64,000 nucleotides of DNA from Cognatilysobacter bugurensis (GTDB lineage: Bacteria > Pseudomonadota > Gammaproteobacteria > Xanthomonadales > Xanthomonadaceae): assembly GCF_014652095.1 (NCBI RefSeq), contig NZ_BMYD01000001.1:1155466-1219465 (forward strand), in the 5' to 3' direction. The notes under the pieces are model-generated. The model did no database searches. It was not told the DNA's origin and saw only the letters and a program-made list of their open reading frames with translations. The position numbers and the translations under genes are program-made. Shown in pieces: positions 1 through 8,477 of this stretch. How positions within the stretch are numbered: the first letter of the stretch is position 1; each line of letters opens with the position of its first letter.

Positions 1-149
1 CGCCCGATTACCTGCACGACGCGCATCACTGGTTGATCCTGCACGGGCGTTACACGTGCAAGGCGCGCAAGCCCGACTGTCCGCACTGCCCGATCATCGA
101 CCTGTGCCGCTATCCGGACAAGACGCCGGAGACCGCCGTCACCAAGTGA
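1..149 (+). CDS. nth: Endonuclease III, C-terminal fragment (5' end outside window)
   Basis: This is the last 48 or so codons of the base-excision-repair DNA glycosylase/AP lyase that removes oxidised pyrimidines. The readable C-terminus contains [12 protein letters not shown] followed by a Cys-x6-Cys-x2-Cys-x5-Cys arrangement ([17 protein letters not shown]). That is the [4Fe-4S] cluster loop which ends the Nth fold. After the cluster only about a dozen residues remain before TGA, as in other Nth proteins. The catalytic helix-hairpin-helix and Lys/Asp pair lie upstream of the window and cannot be checked. The gene converges with the porin gene on the other strand, and a hairpin lies between them. 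Confidence 0.93.
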   Translation, partial: PDYLHDAHHWLILHGRYTCKARKPDCPHCPIIDLCRYPDKTPETAVTK

Positions 150-154
150 CATGC

Positions 155-182
155 AAAAAAAAGCCCCCGGAGCACCGGGGGC
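155..182 (-). terminator. Rho-independent terminator of the porin gene
   Basis: A perfect 8-bp stem (GCCCCCGG/CCGGGGGC) with an AGCA loop is flanked on the plus strand by a run of eight A. Read on the minus strand it is a GC hairpin followed by a U tract, correctly placed downstream of the leftward porin gene. It lies just past the nth stop and may also stop readthrough from that side. Confidence 0.85.
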
Positions 183-220
183 CGTAAATCACACGAAAGA
201 GAGAGAGGGTCGAGCGTCGA

Positions 221-1528
221 TCAGAACGCGAACTGCGTGCGCAGCGCGAACTGGCTCGTGTTGTCGCCGGTGAACTCGTTGTCACCGCGCGTGTAATTGA
301 GCATGAAGCGCAGCGCGGGGTTCACATAGTAGTTCAGGCCGAGCGTGGTCGATGCCACTTCGAGACCGAGCACGTCCTCGTTTTCGATCGTGTCGTAACG
401 AGCGGTCAGCTCCCACGCGCCGCCATCGATCTTGGGCGATCCGAACACGCCGGTCGCGGCCTTATACGGCTTGTGCTCGCCGGTGAGCAGCCAGCTGCCC
501 TGCACGTAGAACGTGGTGACGTCCTGGTCGCGACCCAGCGGCGCGCCGAACGTCGCCATCGCGTACTCGGACTGGAAGAACAGCGGGCCGAACGCGCCGG
601 CGGCTTCGACGCCGATGTGCTCGACCGAGTCGCCGCTCAGGCCCGTGGTCGATGCGATCGCCTGGCTCGGGCCGCGGCGGCCTGCGTAGTTCGCGGTCGC
701 CACGAGGTTCGGCGTGCCCTGGTTCGCGTTCTCGACGCTGGCCGACACGCCGAAGTGCAGCGTGCTCTCGGGCGTGTTGATCGGCGCCCAGGTGAAGCGC
801 GCGGCTGCGCCGACGCCTTCGTTGCGTGCCGTCGCGGCATCGCGCGCGTTGAACGCGGCCACGCCGAACGTGGTGTTGTCGCTGCTGCGCAGGTAACCCA
901 CGCCCTGACGGAACTGGCGACCCGAGAACAGCCCCGTCGCGCTCGCGAACGGGCGCTCCATCATGAGGATCTCGTTCGAGCTCGTGAGCTCTTCCATCGA
1001 ACGGTAGGGCTTGAACTGACCGATCGTGACCTTGCCGCCGAGCGCATTCGTGGCGATGAACACGTCGCGGAAGCCGTCGAGGCCGCCGCCGGCACCGAAG
1101 TCGTTCTCGAGCTTGTATTCCCAGCCGTAGGCCTTGCCGGCAAGCGTCAGGCGCGTGCGGCGGAATTCGGTCGTGCCGACCGGGTCGGCCGCGATGTCGT
1201 TGTCGAACAGGTAGGCGTCGAAGTGGATGCGGCCGCCAATCGAGGTTTCGAACTTCTTGTCGTTGGTCGTGACCTTGAGCCCGCCCTTGGTCTCGATCTT
1301 CGGCACTTCGACGGCCATCTTGTCGAGCGCTTCCTGCGTGCCGACGTTGATATCCGACTGCGCCTCGGTGCGGACCTCGAGTTCGGCCACCTGCGCCTGC
1401 AGAGCCGCGATCTGGGCCTTCAGCGCAGCGATCTCCTCGGCGCTGATACCGCTCTGGGCGAATGCGGAGAAGCTGACGCTGCTGCCGACGGCGAGTGCGA
1501 TCGCGGCGGCCAACGTGGAAGAACGCAT
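221..1528 (-). CDS. Phosphate-selective porin, OprO/OprP family
   Basis: An outer-membrane beta-barrel that would let phosphate or polyphosphate into the periplasm for the Pst system encoded next door. The chosen ATG at 1528 gives 435 residues. It starts with a Sec signal peptide (MRSSTLAAAIALAVGSS ... FSAFA), followed by a short alanine-rich coiled coil (AALKAQIAALQAQVAELE). This trimer-forming segment is typical of the OprP/OprO family. The barrel begins at GGLKVTTNDKKFETSIGGR and ends FALRTQFAF, with the C-terminal phenylalanine needed for BAM recognition. The reading frame stays open upstream to 1657, but that part looks non-coding. GGAGT lies at a good distance before ATG 1528. The gene diverges from pstS, and a Pho-box-like element lies about 100 bases upstream, so induction by PhoB under phosphate limitation is likely. 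Confidence 0.88.
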   Translation of the reverse strand: MRSSTLAAAIALAVGSSVSFSAFAQSGISAEEIAALKAQIAALQAQVAELEVRTEAQSDINVGTQEALDKMAVEVPKIETKGGLKVTTNDKKFETSIGGRIHFDAYLFDNDIAADPVGTTEFRRTRLTLAGKAYGWEYKLENDFGAGGGLDGFRDVFIATNALGGKVTIGQFKPYRSMEELTSSNEILMMERPFASATGLFSGRQFRQGVGYLRSSDNTTFGVAAFNARDAATARNEGVGAAARFTWAPINTPESTLHFGVSASVENANQGTPNLVATANYAGRRGPSQAIASTTGLSGDSVEHIGVEAAGAFGPLFFQSEYAMATFGAPLGRDQDVTTFYVQGSWLLTGEHKPYKAATGVFGSPKIDGGAWELTARYDTIENEDVLGLEVASTTLGLNYYVNPALRFMLNYTRGDNEFTGDNTSQFALRTQFAF

Positions 1529-1629
1529 GGGGAAGACTCCGTGGTCAGGTAGTAGCGGATGGGCGGTCGTGGTCGGCGCGGAGGCGCCGCACGAGAGCCG
1601 TGGCTCGATGCGCATTTGAATTCGGTCTC

Positions 1630-1647
1630 GTGTCAGTTTTATGTCGG
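1630..1647 (-). promoter_or_regulatory. Pho box upstream of the OprP-like porin
   Basis: Read on the minus strand this is CCGACATAAAACTGACAC. It matches the PhoB consensus (two CTGTCAT-type 7-mers joined by an AT-rich spacer, 11-base period) at about 15 of 18 positions. It is 102-119 bases before the porin ATG, and TTCAAAT shortly downstream could be the -10 element. The match is seen in the sequence; PhoB binding is inferred. Confidence 0.65.
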
Positions 1648-1827
1648 CCTTGACCATTTCTTAATCCGCGCACGCCGCCGCCTTCACGTAGCTGGGTCCG
1701 CGTGGCCCGGCTGCGCAAGGCCTTCAACGCGGAGGATGTGCTGGAAAAAAGCGCACCACGGCGGTCGATTGCGCCTCTCCAGCAAAGCGAGGCCGGGTCC
1801 GCCCCGGCCGACCCAGCCGTCACCGCA

Positions 1828-1860
1828 CTGTCAAAAACGAGACATTCGACTGTCATCGAC
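1828..1860 (+). promoter_or_regulatory. Triple-repeat Pho box upstream of pstS
   Basis: Three consecutive 11-base units (CTGTCAAAAAC, GAGACATTCGA, CTGTCATCGAC) form a tandem PhoB-type array. The first and third units carry an exact CTGTCA; the middle one is degenerate. TATGGAAT just downstream can serve as the -10 element, as PhoB promoters replace the -35 box with the Pho box. The array ends 57 bases before the pstS GTG start. Confidence 0.75.
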
Positions 1861-1916
1861 TGCCTATGGAATGCAGGCCGCCGGGCGCCGCCCGGGCCCT
1901 ATCGAGGAGCCAGTCC

Positions 1917-2936
1917 GTGTCGAAGTCCATCCAGTTCCGCGCCACTCTCGCTGCAGCGATCGCACTTGCCGCCGGCAACGCGTTCGCCGCCGACGTCACG
2001 GGCGCGGGCGCGTCGTTCGTCTATCCGGTCATGACCAAGTGGTCGTCCGACTACAACAAGGCGACCGGCAACCGCGTCAACTACCAGTCGATCGGCTCGA
2101 GCGGCGGTATCGCGCAAATCAAGGCGAAGACGGTCGACTTCGGCTCGTCCGACGCCCCGCTCAAGCCTGAGGAGCTTGCCAAGAGCGGCCTTGCGCAGTT
2201 CCCGTCGGTCATCGGCGGCGTGGTGCCGGTGTTCAACGTGCCGGGCGTCGCCTCCGGCGCGCTGAAGCTCGACGGCCCGACGCTCGCGAACATCTTCCTC
2301 GGCAACATCAAGACCTGGAACGACCCGGCGATCGCCGCGCTGAACCCGGGCATCGCGCTGCCGGCCCAGAAGATCACAGTCGTTCGCCGCTCGGACGGCT
2401 CCGGCACCACGTTCAACTTCTCGAACTATCTGTCCAAGGTCAGCCCGGAGTGGAAGCAGAAGGTCGGTGAGGGCAACGCGCTGCAGTGGCCGACCGGCAT
2501 CGGCGGCAAGGGCAACGAAGGCGTCGCCGCGTACGTCAAGCAGATCAAGGGCGGCATCGGCTACGTCGAGCTGTCCTACGCCCTGCAGAACAAGATCCCG
2601 TACGCCCGCCTGAAGAACGCGGCCGGCAACTTCGTGCTGCCGTCGGACGAGACGTTCCAGGCCGCCGCGTCGAACGCCGAATGGGGCAAGTCGAAGGACT
2701 TCTACCTCGTCATGACGAACGCGCCGGGCGCGAACTCCTGGCCGATCACGGCCACGAACTTCATCCTGATGCACAAGAAGCCGAAGAACGCCGCCAACGC
2801 GAAGCAGGCCAAGGAGTTCTTCCGCTGGGTCTACGCCAACGGCGACGCCCAGGCGAAGTCGCTCGACTACGTGCCACTGCCGGACCCGCTGGTCAAGCAG
2901 ATCGAGACGTACTGGAACGCGAACATGAAGTACTGA
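1917..2936 (+). CDS. pstS: Periplasmic phosphate-binding protein PstS (soluble copy)
   Basis: The high-affinity phosphate receptor of the PstSCAB ABC importer. I chose GTG 1917, which is preceded by GAGGAG at 7 bases. It gives 339 residues with a clear signal peptide (VSKSIQFRATLAAAIALAAGNAFA) cleaved before ADVTGAGASF. The upstream in-frame ATG at 1866 would put a non-signal-like arginine/proline stretch first. Phosphate-binding signatures are present: TGAGASF near the mature N-terminus, SIGSSGGIAQI, DFGSSDAPL and RSDGSGTTFNF. The product has no lipobox, so it should be free in the periplasm. It is followed by a terminator and then a second, closely similar pstS. Pho-box control is seen upstream. 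Confidence 0.93.
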   Translation: MSKSIQFRATLAAAIALAAGNAFAADVTGAGASFVYPVMTKWSSDYNKATGNRVNYQSIGSSGGIAQIKAKTVDFGSSDAPLKPEELAKSGLAQFPSVIGGVVPVFNVPGVASGALKLDGPTLANIFLGNIKTWNDPAIAALNPGIALPAQKITVVRRSDGSGTTFNFSNYLSKVSPEWKQKVGEGNALQWPTGIGGKGNEGVAAYVKQIKGGIGYVELSYALQNKIPYARLKNAAGNFVLPSDETFQAAASNAEWGKSKDFYLVMTNAPGANSWPITATNFILMHKKPKNAANAKQAKEFFRWVYANGDAQAKSLDYVPLPDPLVKQIETYWNANMKY

Positions 2937-2960
2937 CTTCGGTCAGAATTCGGGTACAAG

Positions 2961-2989
2961 AGCGGGCCTGCGGGCCCGCTTTCCGTTTT
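2961..2989 (+). terminator. Terminator between the two pstS genes
   Basis: An 8-bp stem (AGCGGGCC/GGCCCGCT) with a TGCG loop is followed by TTCCGTTTT. Together with the second Pho box downstream, it makes the first pstS a separately expressed unit. That would allow a large excess of soluble PstS over the transporter. Confidence 0.8.
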
Positions 2990-3056
2990 GGCGGGCCGGC
3001 GACCCGGGCGTGGCGCGTAGGCTACGGTCGGGCCTGCCTACGCAAGCGTCATGGTG

Positions 3057-3074
3057 GTGTAACAAAACTATCAT
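3057..3074 (+). promoter_or_regulatory. Pho box upstream of the second pstS
   Basis: GTGTAACAAAACTATCAT resembles two 7-mers with an AAAAC-type spacer. It differs from TGTCATAAAACTGTCAT at three positions over the 17 aligned bases. It lies 50-67 bases before the second pstS ATG, with an AT-rich TTTCATACC following as a possible -10. Confidence 0.6.
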
Positions 3075-3123
3075 TTCATACCGCGCATCCCGTCCCCTGC
3101 GCCTGTCTTCAGGAGGTCCGTGC

Positions 3124-4212
3124 ATGAACACGTCGATTCGTCCGGTCACGCTCGCCCTTGTGCTTGCGATCGCCACCGCTGCCTGCGGCCCTTCCAACGA
3201 AGCCGCGCCGGCGAACCCGGCCGCCGGTACGGACGCTTCGGCGGCCGCCGGTGACCGCGCCGAGGCCACGATCACCGGCGCTGGCGCCACCTTCATCTAC
3301 CCGCTGATCTCGAAGTGGTCGTCCGACTACAACAAGAGCACCGGGGCCCGCGTCAACTACCAGTCGATCGGCTCCGGCGGCGGCATCGCCCAGATCAAGG
3401 CCGGAACGGTCGATTTCGGCTCGACCGACAAGCCGTTGTCGACCGAAGAGCTCGACGCGGCCGGTCTCGGCCAGTTCCCGTCGGCCATCGGCGGCGTGGT
3501 GCCCGTGGTCAACGTTGAAGGCATCGAAGCCGGCGAGCTGCGCCTGACGGGCCCGGTGCTTGCCGACATCTTCATGGGCAACGTCACGAAGTGGAACGAC
3601 CCGGCGATCGCCGCGCTCAACCCGGGCGTGCAGCTGCCGGATTCGAAGATCAACATCGTCCACCGCTCCGACGGCTCGGGCACGACGTTCAACTTCGCGA
3701 ACTACCTGTCGAAGGTCAGCCCGGAGTGGAAGCAGAAGGTCGGCGAAGGCACCTCGGTGAAGTGGCCGACCGGCATGGGCGGCAAGGGCAACGAGGGCGT
3801 CGCGTCCTACGTCAAGCAGATCAAGGGTTCGATCGGCTACGTCGAGCTGTCGTACGCGCTGCAGAACAACATGGCGTACACGATGCTGCAGAACGCCGCC
3901 GGCAACTGGGTCAAGCCGGATGCGTCCAGCTTCCAGGCCGCAGCGGCCTCGGCTGACTGGGCGAGCGCGCCGAACTTCAACCTCGTGATCACGAACGCGG
4001 CCGGCGAGCAGGCGTGGCCGATCACGGCGACGAACTTCATCCTCATGCGCAAGCAGCCCAAGGATCCGCAGCGCGCGAAGCAGTCGCTCGAGTTCTTCGG
4101 CTGGGCCTTGAAGAACGGCCAGCAGCAGGCGCAGTCGCTCGACTACGTGGCGCTGCCGCCGGAGCTCGTGACCCAGGTCGAGCAGTACTGGGCGAACACG
4201 TTCAAGTACTGA
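3124..4212 (+). CDS. pstS: Phosphate-binding protein PstS (lipoprotein copy)
   Basis: A second phosphate receptor, 362 residues. The start at 3124 has a perfect AGGAGG Shine-Dalgarno 7 bases upstream; a longer in-frame ORF beginning at 3010 is rejected because it would run through the Pho box. The N-terminus (MNTSIRPVTLALVLAIATAACG) is a lipoprotein signal with a relaxed lipobox ending TAAC. A 30-residue alanine-rich linker then leads to ITGAGATFIYPLISKW. From there it aligns with the first PstS almost without gaps, sharing SIGSGGGIAQI, DFGSTDKPL and RSDGSGTTFNF, so the pair is a tandem duplication with divergence in localisation. It is closest to pstC and may be the copy that docks with the membrane complex. 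Whether the lipid anchor is in the inner or outer membrane cannot be read from the sequence. Confidence 0.92.
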   Translation: MNTSIRPVTLALVLAIATAACGPSNEAAPANPAAGTDASAAAGDRAEATITGAGATFIYPLISKWSSDYNKSTGARVNYQSIGSGGGIAQIKAGTVDFGSTDKPLSTEELDAAGLGQFPSAIGGVVPVVNVEGIEAGELRLTGPVLADIFMGNVTKWNDPAIAALNPGVQLPDSKINIVHRSDGSGTTFNFANYLSKVSPEWKQKVGEGTSVKWPTGMGGKGNEGVASYVKQIKGSIGYVELSYALQNNMAYTMLQNAAGNWVKPDASSFQAAAASADWASAPNFNLVITNAAGEQAWPITATNFILMRKQPKDPQRAKQSLEFFGWALKNGQQQAQSLDYVALPPELVTQVEQYWANTFKY

Positions 4213-4295
4213 TCCGGCGCATTCCGCCACACCATCGCGGGCAAGGCTGACTCGGGCACGGAGAGAATCCGGCCCGGTCGCCTTGCCCCGCGCCC

Positions 4296-4313
4296 ATCCG
4301 CGGCTGCGCGGAT
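4296..4313 (+). other. Small hairpin in the pstS-pstC gap, possible attenuator
   Basis: ATCCGCG-GCTG-CGCGGAT forms a 7-bp stem followed by only a short T-containing stretch (TGTCGTATT). It lies in the 134-base gap before pstC. It could lower pstCAB expression relative to pstS, or be chance in GC-rich DNA. Confidence 0.3.
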
Positions 4314-4346
4314 TGTCGTATTGGACTCAACCGACCGCGCCGCCTG

Positions 4347-5315
4347 ATGAATTCGATCGCCGCTCCTGCTTCGTCCGACGCATCCCGCGACGACCGCGAC
4401 GCACGCCATGACCGCGTGTTTCGCCGTGTATTGCTGGCCACGGTCGTATTCGTGCTGCTCGCCCTCGCCGCCGCCGCGCTGTCGATGCTGTGGGGCGGTC
4501 GCGACGTGCTCGCGAAGGAAGGGCTGGACTTCTTCACGACCACCGAGTGGAATCCGGTCGAGGACCGCTACGGCGCGCTGGTGCCGATCTACGGCACGAT
4601 CGTGACGGCATTGATCGCGATGATCATCGCCGTGCCGGTGAGCTTCGGCATCGCGTTCTTCCTCACCGAAGTCGCACCGCGCTGGGCGCGCGGGCCCATC
4701 GGTACCGCGATCGAACTGCTCGCCGGCATCCCGTCGATCATCTACGGCATGTGGGGCCTGTTCGTGCTCGTGCCGGTGATGACCGAACACGTCACACCGT
4801 GGCTCAACGACAACCTCGGCGAGCTGCCGGTGATCGGCCCAGTGTTCCAGGGCCCACCGCTCGGCATCGGCCTGCTCACCGCGGGCGTGGTGCTCTCGAT
4901 CATGGTGATTCCCTTCATCTCCGCGGTCATGCGCGAGGTGTTCCTGACCGTGCCGACCCGCCTCAAGGAGTCCGCCTACGCGCTCGGATCAACGCGCTGG
5001 GAAGTCACCTGGGACATCGCGCTGCCCTACACGCGCTCGGCAGTGATCGGCGGCGTCTTCCTCGGCCTGGGGCGCGCGCTCGGCGAGACGATGGCCGTCG
5101 CGTTCGTGGTCGGCAACAGCGTGAACTTCACCGCGTCGATCCTCGAACCCGGCACCACGATCGCCGCGCTGATCGCGAATGACTTCGGCGAAGCGACCGA
5201 TACCTACCGTTCGGCGCTCCTGCTGCTGGGCTTCGTGCTGTTCATCGTCACGTTCATCGTGCTCGCGATCGCCCGGCTCATGCTGGCGCAGCTCGCGCGC
5301 AGGCAGGGCACCTGA
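4347..5315 (+). CDS. pstC: Phosphate ABC transporter permease PstC
   Basis: One of the two membrane-spanning subunits of the high-affinity phosphate importer, 322 residues. The first hydrophobic helix is VLLATVVFVLLALAAAALSML, followed by a periplasmic stretch (FFTTTEWNPVEDRYGALVPIYGT) that is characteristic of PstC. The ABC-permease core begins at TIVTALIAMIIAVPVSFGIAFF. The cytoplasmic coupling loop (EA...G motif) is KESAYALGSTRWEVTWDIALP, which contacts PstB. The family hallmark LGRALGETMAVAFVVGN is present. The stop codon shares one base with the pstA start (TGATG), so translation of the two permease subunits is coupled. Confidence 0.95.
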   Translation: MNSIAAPASSDASRDDRDARHDRVFRRVLLATVVFVLLALAAAALSMLWGGRDVLAKEGLDFFTTTEWNPVEDRYGALVPIYGTIVTALIAMIIAVPVSFGIAFFLTEVAPRWARGPIGTAIELLAGIPSIIYGMWGLFVLVPVMTEHVTPWLNDNLGELPVIGPVFQGPPLGIGLLTAGVVLSIMVIPFISAVMREVFLTVPTRLKESAYALGSTRWEVTWDIALPYTRSAVIGGVFLGLGRALGETMAVAFVVGNSVNFTASILEPGTTIAALIANDFGEATDTYRSALLLLGFVLFIVTFIVLAIARLMLAQLARRQGT

Positions 5316-6175
5316 TGGCTTCCTCGACCGCGCTTTACCGCCGCCGGCGGATCACGAACGCACTCGCGATCACATTCGCGTGCGCGACGGCAGCGTTCGG
5401 CCTGTTCTTCCTGGGCTGGATCCTATGGACGCTACTCTCCAAGGGCCTGCCCGGCATCAGCTGGGCCCTGTTCTCGCAGGACACGCCGCCCCCGATGCAA
5501 GAAGGCGGCCTGCGCAACGCCTTCTACGGCAGCGCGATCATGTGCCTGATGGCGATCGCGATCGGCACGCCGCTCGGCATCGCTGCGGGCACCTGGCTGG
5601 CCGAGTACGGGCACGCGCGTCGCATGGGCACCGTGGTGCGCTTCGTCAACGACATCCTGCTGTCGGCGCCGTCGATCGTGCTCGGCCTGTTCGTCTACAC
5701 GCTGATCGTCATGCAGACCGGCGGCAACTTCTCGGCACTGGCCGGTGCGATCTCGCTTGCGTTCATCGTGCTGCCGGTTGTCGTCCGCACGACCGACGAG
5801 ATGCTGCGCCTCGTGCCGCCCCAGATGCGCGAAGCGGCGTTGTCGCTCGGCGTGCCGCAGTGGAAGGTCATCGTGCAGGTGCTCTACCGAAGCGCGTCCG
5901 CGGGTATCGTGACGGGCGTGCTGCTCGCGCTCGCGCGCATCAGCGGCGAAACCGCGCCGCTGCTGTTCACCGCGTTCGGCAATCTGTACTGGAGCACCGA
6001 TATCCTGGAGCCGATCGCAAGCGTGCCGGTGGTGATGAACCAGTTCGCCGGCAGCCCGTTCGAAAGCTGGCAGGTGCTCGCCTGGGCCGGTGCGCTCGTG
6101 CTCACGCTGTTTGTGCTCGTGACCGCCCTGATCGCGCGCACGATCGTGCTGCGCAACCGCATCGCCCATGACTGA
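5315..6175 (+). CDS. pstA: Phosphate ABC transporter permease PstA
   Basis: Second permease subunit, 286 residues, near the usual length. It opens with a transmembrane helix ([29 protein letters not shown]) and carries the permease core from [32 protein letters not shown]. The coupling helix is [21 protein letters not shown] and the conserved [18 protein letters not shown] follows. The start overlaps the pstC stop by one base and the end overlaps pstB by eight bases. pstC-pstA-pstB therefore form one translationally coupled unit, driven by the upstream Pho promoters. Confidence 0.95.
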   Translation: MASSTALYRRRRITNALAITFACATAAFGLFFLGWILWTLLSKGLPGISWALFSQDTPPPMQEGGLRNAFYGSAIMCLMAIAIGTPLGIAAGTWLAEYGHARRMGTVVRFVNDILLSAPSIVLGLFVYTLIVMQTGGNFSALAGAISLAFIVLPVVVRTTDEMLRLVPPQMREAALSLGVPQWKVIVQVLYRSASAGIVTGVLLALARISGETAPLLFTAFGNLYWSTDILEPIASVPVVMNQFAGSPFESWQVLAWAGALVLTLFVLVTALIARTIVLRNRIAHD

Positions 6176-7034
6176 TCTTTCGAACCGCCCCGCCCTTTCC
6201 GACCTCCACGCTCCGACCCAGGCCATGAACGACGCCCGACTCAACATCGCCCCCGTGGACCGCGCGTCCACGCAGGCCTCGCCGGTCAAGCTCGCGGCAC
6301 GCGGCCTGGACTTCCACTACGACAAGTTCCACGCGCTCAAGAGCATCAACATCGAGGTGCCGGAAAAGCGCGTCACCGCGCTGATCGGGCCCTCGGGCTG
6401 CGGCAAGTCCACGCTGCTGCGCGTCTTCAACCGCATCTACGCGCTGTATCCGAAGATGCGCGCGAGCGGCGAGGTGCTGCTCGACGGCGAGAACATTCTC
6501 GACGCGAAGTACCCGATGAACCGCCTGCGCAGCAAGGTCGGCATGGTGTTCCAGAAGCCGGTGCCGTTCCCGATGACGATCTACGAGAACGTCGCGTACG
6601 GCATCCGCCACCACGAGCGGTTGTCGAAGTCGGACATGAACGACCGCGTCGAAAGCGCATTGCGCCAGGGCGCGATCTGGGATGAGGTCAAGGACAAGCT
6701 CGGGCAGAGTGCGCTCGGACTCTCGGGTGGCCAGCAGCAGCGCCTTTGCATTGCGCGCGCCGTCGCGCTACGGCCGGACGTGCTGCTGCTCGACGAGCCT
6801 ACCTCGGCGCTCGACCCGATCTCCACGAGCCGCATCGAGCAGCTCATCGACGAGCTCAAGCGCGAGTACACGATCGCGATCGTGACCCACAACATGCAGC
6901 AGGCCGCGCGCGTGTCGGACTACACCGCGTTCATGTACCTCGGCGACCTCATCGAGCACGGCGCGACCGAGACGATCTTCTCGAACCCAAGCAAGCAGCA
7001 GACCGAGGACTACATCACCGGACGCTTCGGCTGA
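6168..7034 (+). CDS. pstB: Phosphate ABC transporter ATPase PstB
   Basis: The ATP-hydrolysing subunit of the phosphate importer, 288 residues. It has Walker [10 protein letters not shown] (residues 74-82), Q-loop glutamine at about 129, signature LSGGQQQR (185-192), Walker B VLLLDEP (205-211) and the switch histidine in IVTHNMQQA. Relative to the minimal family length of about 260 it has roughly 35 extra N-terminal residues before [13 protein letters not shown] downstream ATG (codon 20, position 6225) would give the shorter form, and the sequence alone does not settle which is used. The gene overlaps pstA by 8 bases. Confidence 0.95.
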   Translation: MTDLSNRPALSDLHAPTQAMNDARLNIAPVDRASTQASPVKLAARGLDFHYDKFHALKSINIEVPEKRVTALIGPSGCGKSTLLRVFNRIYALYPKMRASGEVLLDGENILDAKYPMNRLRSKVGMVFQKPVPFPMTIYENVAYGIRHHERLSKSDMNDRVESALRQGAIWDEVKDKLGQSALGLSGGQQQRLCIARAVALRPDVLLLDEPTSALDPISTSRIEQLIDELKREYTIAIVTHNMQQAARVSDYTAFMYLGDLIEHGATETIFSNPSKQQTEDYITGRFG

Positions 7035-7169
7035 GCCACCTCGCCCGCAATCCATCGTGCCGCGGGCCGGCGCCGGCGGCACGAGCGGCTCGCAGGACAC
7101 GACAGGTGCCGATCCGGCGCCCCGACGGGACGCCGGCGCGCCTGCTTCGGCCCTTACCCAGGACACGAC

Positions 7170-7868
7170 ATGCCCGACCACATTCTCAAGAGTCACGATT
7201 CCGAGCATCACCGCCTGCAGGAAGAAATGCTGCGCATGGGCGAGATGGCCGCTGCGCAACTCGAGGCCGCGCTCGACGTCGTGCAACGCCGTGACGACAA
7301 GGCCGCGGAGCGGATCATTGCGAACGACGAGGCCATCGACGCGCTCGAGCACGAGGTCAGCCACGACGTCATGAAGCTCGCGCTGCGCGGTCCGCTCGCG
7401 CGCGATTTGCGCGAGATCCTGTCGGCGATCCGCATTGCAGCCGACATCGAGCGCATCGGCGACTACGCCGCGAATGTCGCCAAGCGTTCGCTCGCGCTCA
7501 ACATGTCGCCCCCGCTGCCGCACGTGGGCGGACTGCACGCAATCGGCACGCTCGCGGTCAAGCAGCTGCGCGACGTGCTGCAGGCGTACCGCACGAACGA
7601 CGTCGAAGCCGCCACGCGCGTGCGCGAACGCGATGCCGAGATCGATGCCGCGTACACCGGCCTGTTCCGCGAACTGCTGACCTACATGATGGAAGACGCT
7701 CGCGCGATCACGCCCTGCACGCACCTGCTGTTCATGGCGAAAAACCTTGAGCGCATCGGCGACCACGCAACGAACATCGCCGAGAACGTGTGGTACCTCG
7801 TGCGTGGCGAAGAAACGCTGCCCCCGCGCGACAAGCGCGACGAGACGAGCACCACCGGCGCTCCCTGA
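7170..7868 (+). CDS. phoU: Phosphate signalling protein PhoU
   Basis: Cytoplasmic regulator that links the Pst transporter to the PhoR/PhoB two-component system and represses the Pho regulon when phosphate is plentiful. It has 232 residues in two three-helix PhoU repeats. The first carries the metal-cluster motif [19 protein letters not shown] and the second [22 protein letters not shown]. The start ATG has AGGA upstream. A 135-base gap separates it from pstB. phoB and phoR are not in this window, so the sensor pair must be elsewhere. A terminator follows. Confidence 0.95.
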   Translation: MPDHILKSHDSEHHRLQEEMLRMGEMAAAQLEAALDVVQRRDDKAAERIIANDEAIDALEHEVSHDVMKLALRGPLARDLREILSAIRIAADIERIGDYAANVAKRSLALNMSPPLPHVGGLHAIGTLAVKQLRDVLQAYRTNDVEAATRVRERDAEIDAAYTGLFRELLTYMMEDARAITPCTHLLFMAKNLERIGDHATNIAENVWYLVRGEETLPPRDKRDETSTTGAP

Positions 7869-7890
7869 GCGCAATCGGGGTGGCGCCGAG

Positions 7891-7923
7891 CGGGCGGGCC
7901 TCCGGGTCCGCCCGTTCTCGTTT
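7891..7923 (+). terminator. Terminator after phoU
   Basis: A 10-bp stem (CGGGCGGGCC with GGTCCGCCCG, one G-T pair) with a TCCG loop is followed by TTCTCGTTTC. It closes the pst-phoU unit and separates it from the RiPP operon. Confidence 0.7.
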
Positions 7924-8092
7924 CAGAAACGTGCATCCAAGCCACTGGCCCGGCCGTAGAGTCGACCATGGGACCGCACTGCTCCGGCAGCCGGCCCGTC
8001 CGTCGCCCCCGGGCGTCGCGCCGACAATGCGCCGCGCTACCATCGCGACGCCCACGTATCGCCCGCGCATCATTTCTATCCAGAGGAAAGCC

Positions 8093-8464
8093 ATGTCCCG
8101 TTCGATCAATAAGCCCGCCCTCGCAGCCCTCACCGGCGGCCTGCTGCTCTCCGCCTCGGCGTTCGCGTCCACCCCGCTCGCCCAGGGCTACATGCTCGGC
8201 GCCGACCCGGCCGCCGCCGCACAGACGGCTGACGCCGCGAAGGCCGCTGAGGCCAAGTGCGGTGCCGACAAGGCGAAGGCCGCCGAGGGCAAGTGCGGCG
8301 AAGGCAAGTGCGGCGCCGACAAGGCCAAGGCTGCCGAGGGCACGTGCGGTGCCGGCAAGGCGAAGGCCGCCGAGGGCAAGTGCGGTGAAGGCAAGTGCGG
8401 TGCCGACAAGGCCAAGGCTGCCGAAGGCAAGTGCGGCGAGGGCAAGTGCGGCGGCGCAGCCTGA
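8093..8464 (+). CDS. hvfA: HvfA-type RiPP precursor peptide, EGKCG repeats
   Basis: A 123-residue secreted cysteine-rich peptide, the likely substrate of the two enzymes downstream. The ATG at 8093 has AGAGGAAAG upstream; the longer open frame before it has no signal-like start. A Sec signal peptide ends ASAFA (residue 25) and is followed by [12 protein letters not shown], a segment typical of these precursors. The remaining half is built from AKAAEGKCG and EGKCGADK units. Eight cysteines (56, 68, 73, 85, 97, 102, 114, 119) sit in six canonical EGKCG motifs, one EAKCG (first) and one EGTCG (fourth). In Haemophilus HvfA, cysteines in EGKCG motifs are converted to copper-binding oxazolone/thioamide groups; the related Caulobacter bufferins also bind copper. 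The same role here is inferred from family and gene order. Its transcript should be separate from phoU. Confidence 0.88.
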   Translation: MSRSINKPALAALTGGLLLSASAFASTPLAQGYMLGADPAAAAQTADAAKAAEAKCGADKAKAAEGKCGEGKCGADKAKAAEGTCGAGKAKAAEGKCGEGKCGADKAKAAEGKCGEGKCGGAA

Positions 8465-8477
8465 TCGCAGGGATCCG

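Larger units (their letters stand above)
1529..1916. promoter_or_regulatory. Divergent regulatory region between porin and pstS
   Basis: This 388-base stretch has no convincing gene. It holds two separate Pho-box-like elements, listed individually, one facing each direction, plus the leader of each transcript. The ATG at 1866 is in frame with pstS but lies at the position expected for the pstS -10 region. I therefore treat the stretch up to 1916 as untranslated. Confidence 0.6.

Noticed and set aside
473-1552. 359-residue plus-strand frame opposite the porin gene
   Set aside because: Arg/Val/Glu-rich composition of a complementary-strand shadow in GC-rich DNA; the opposite strand encodes a recognisable porin.
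8250-8460. Repeats in the RiPP gene as a possible CRISPR or satellite array
   Set aside because: The repeats follow codon periodicity, encode a conserved precursor type and have no unique spacers.
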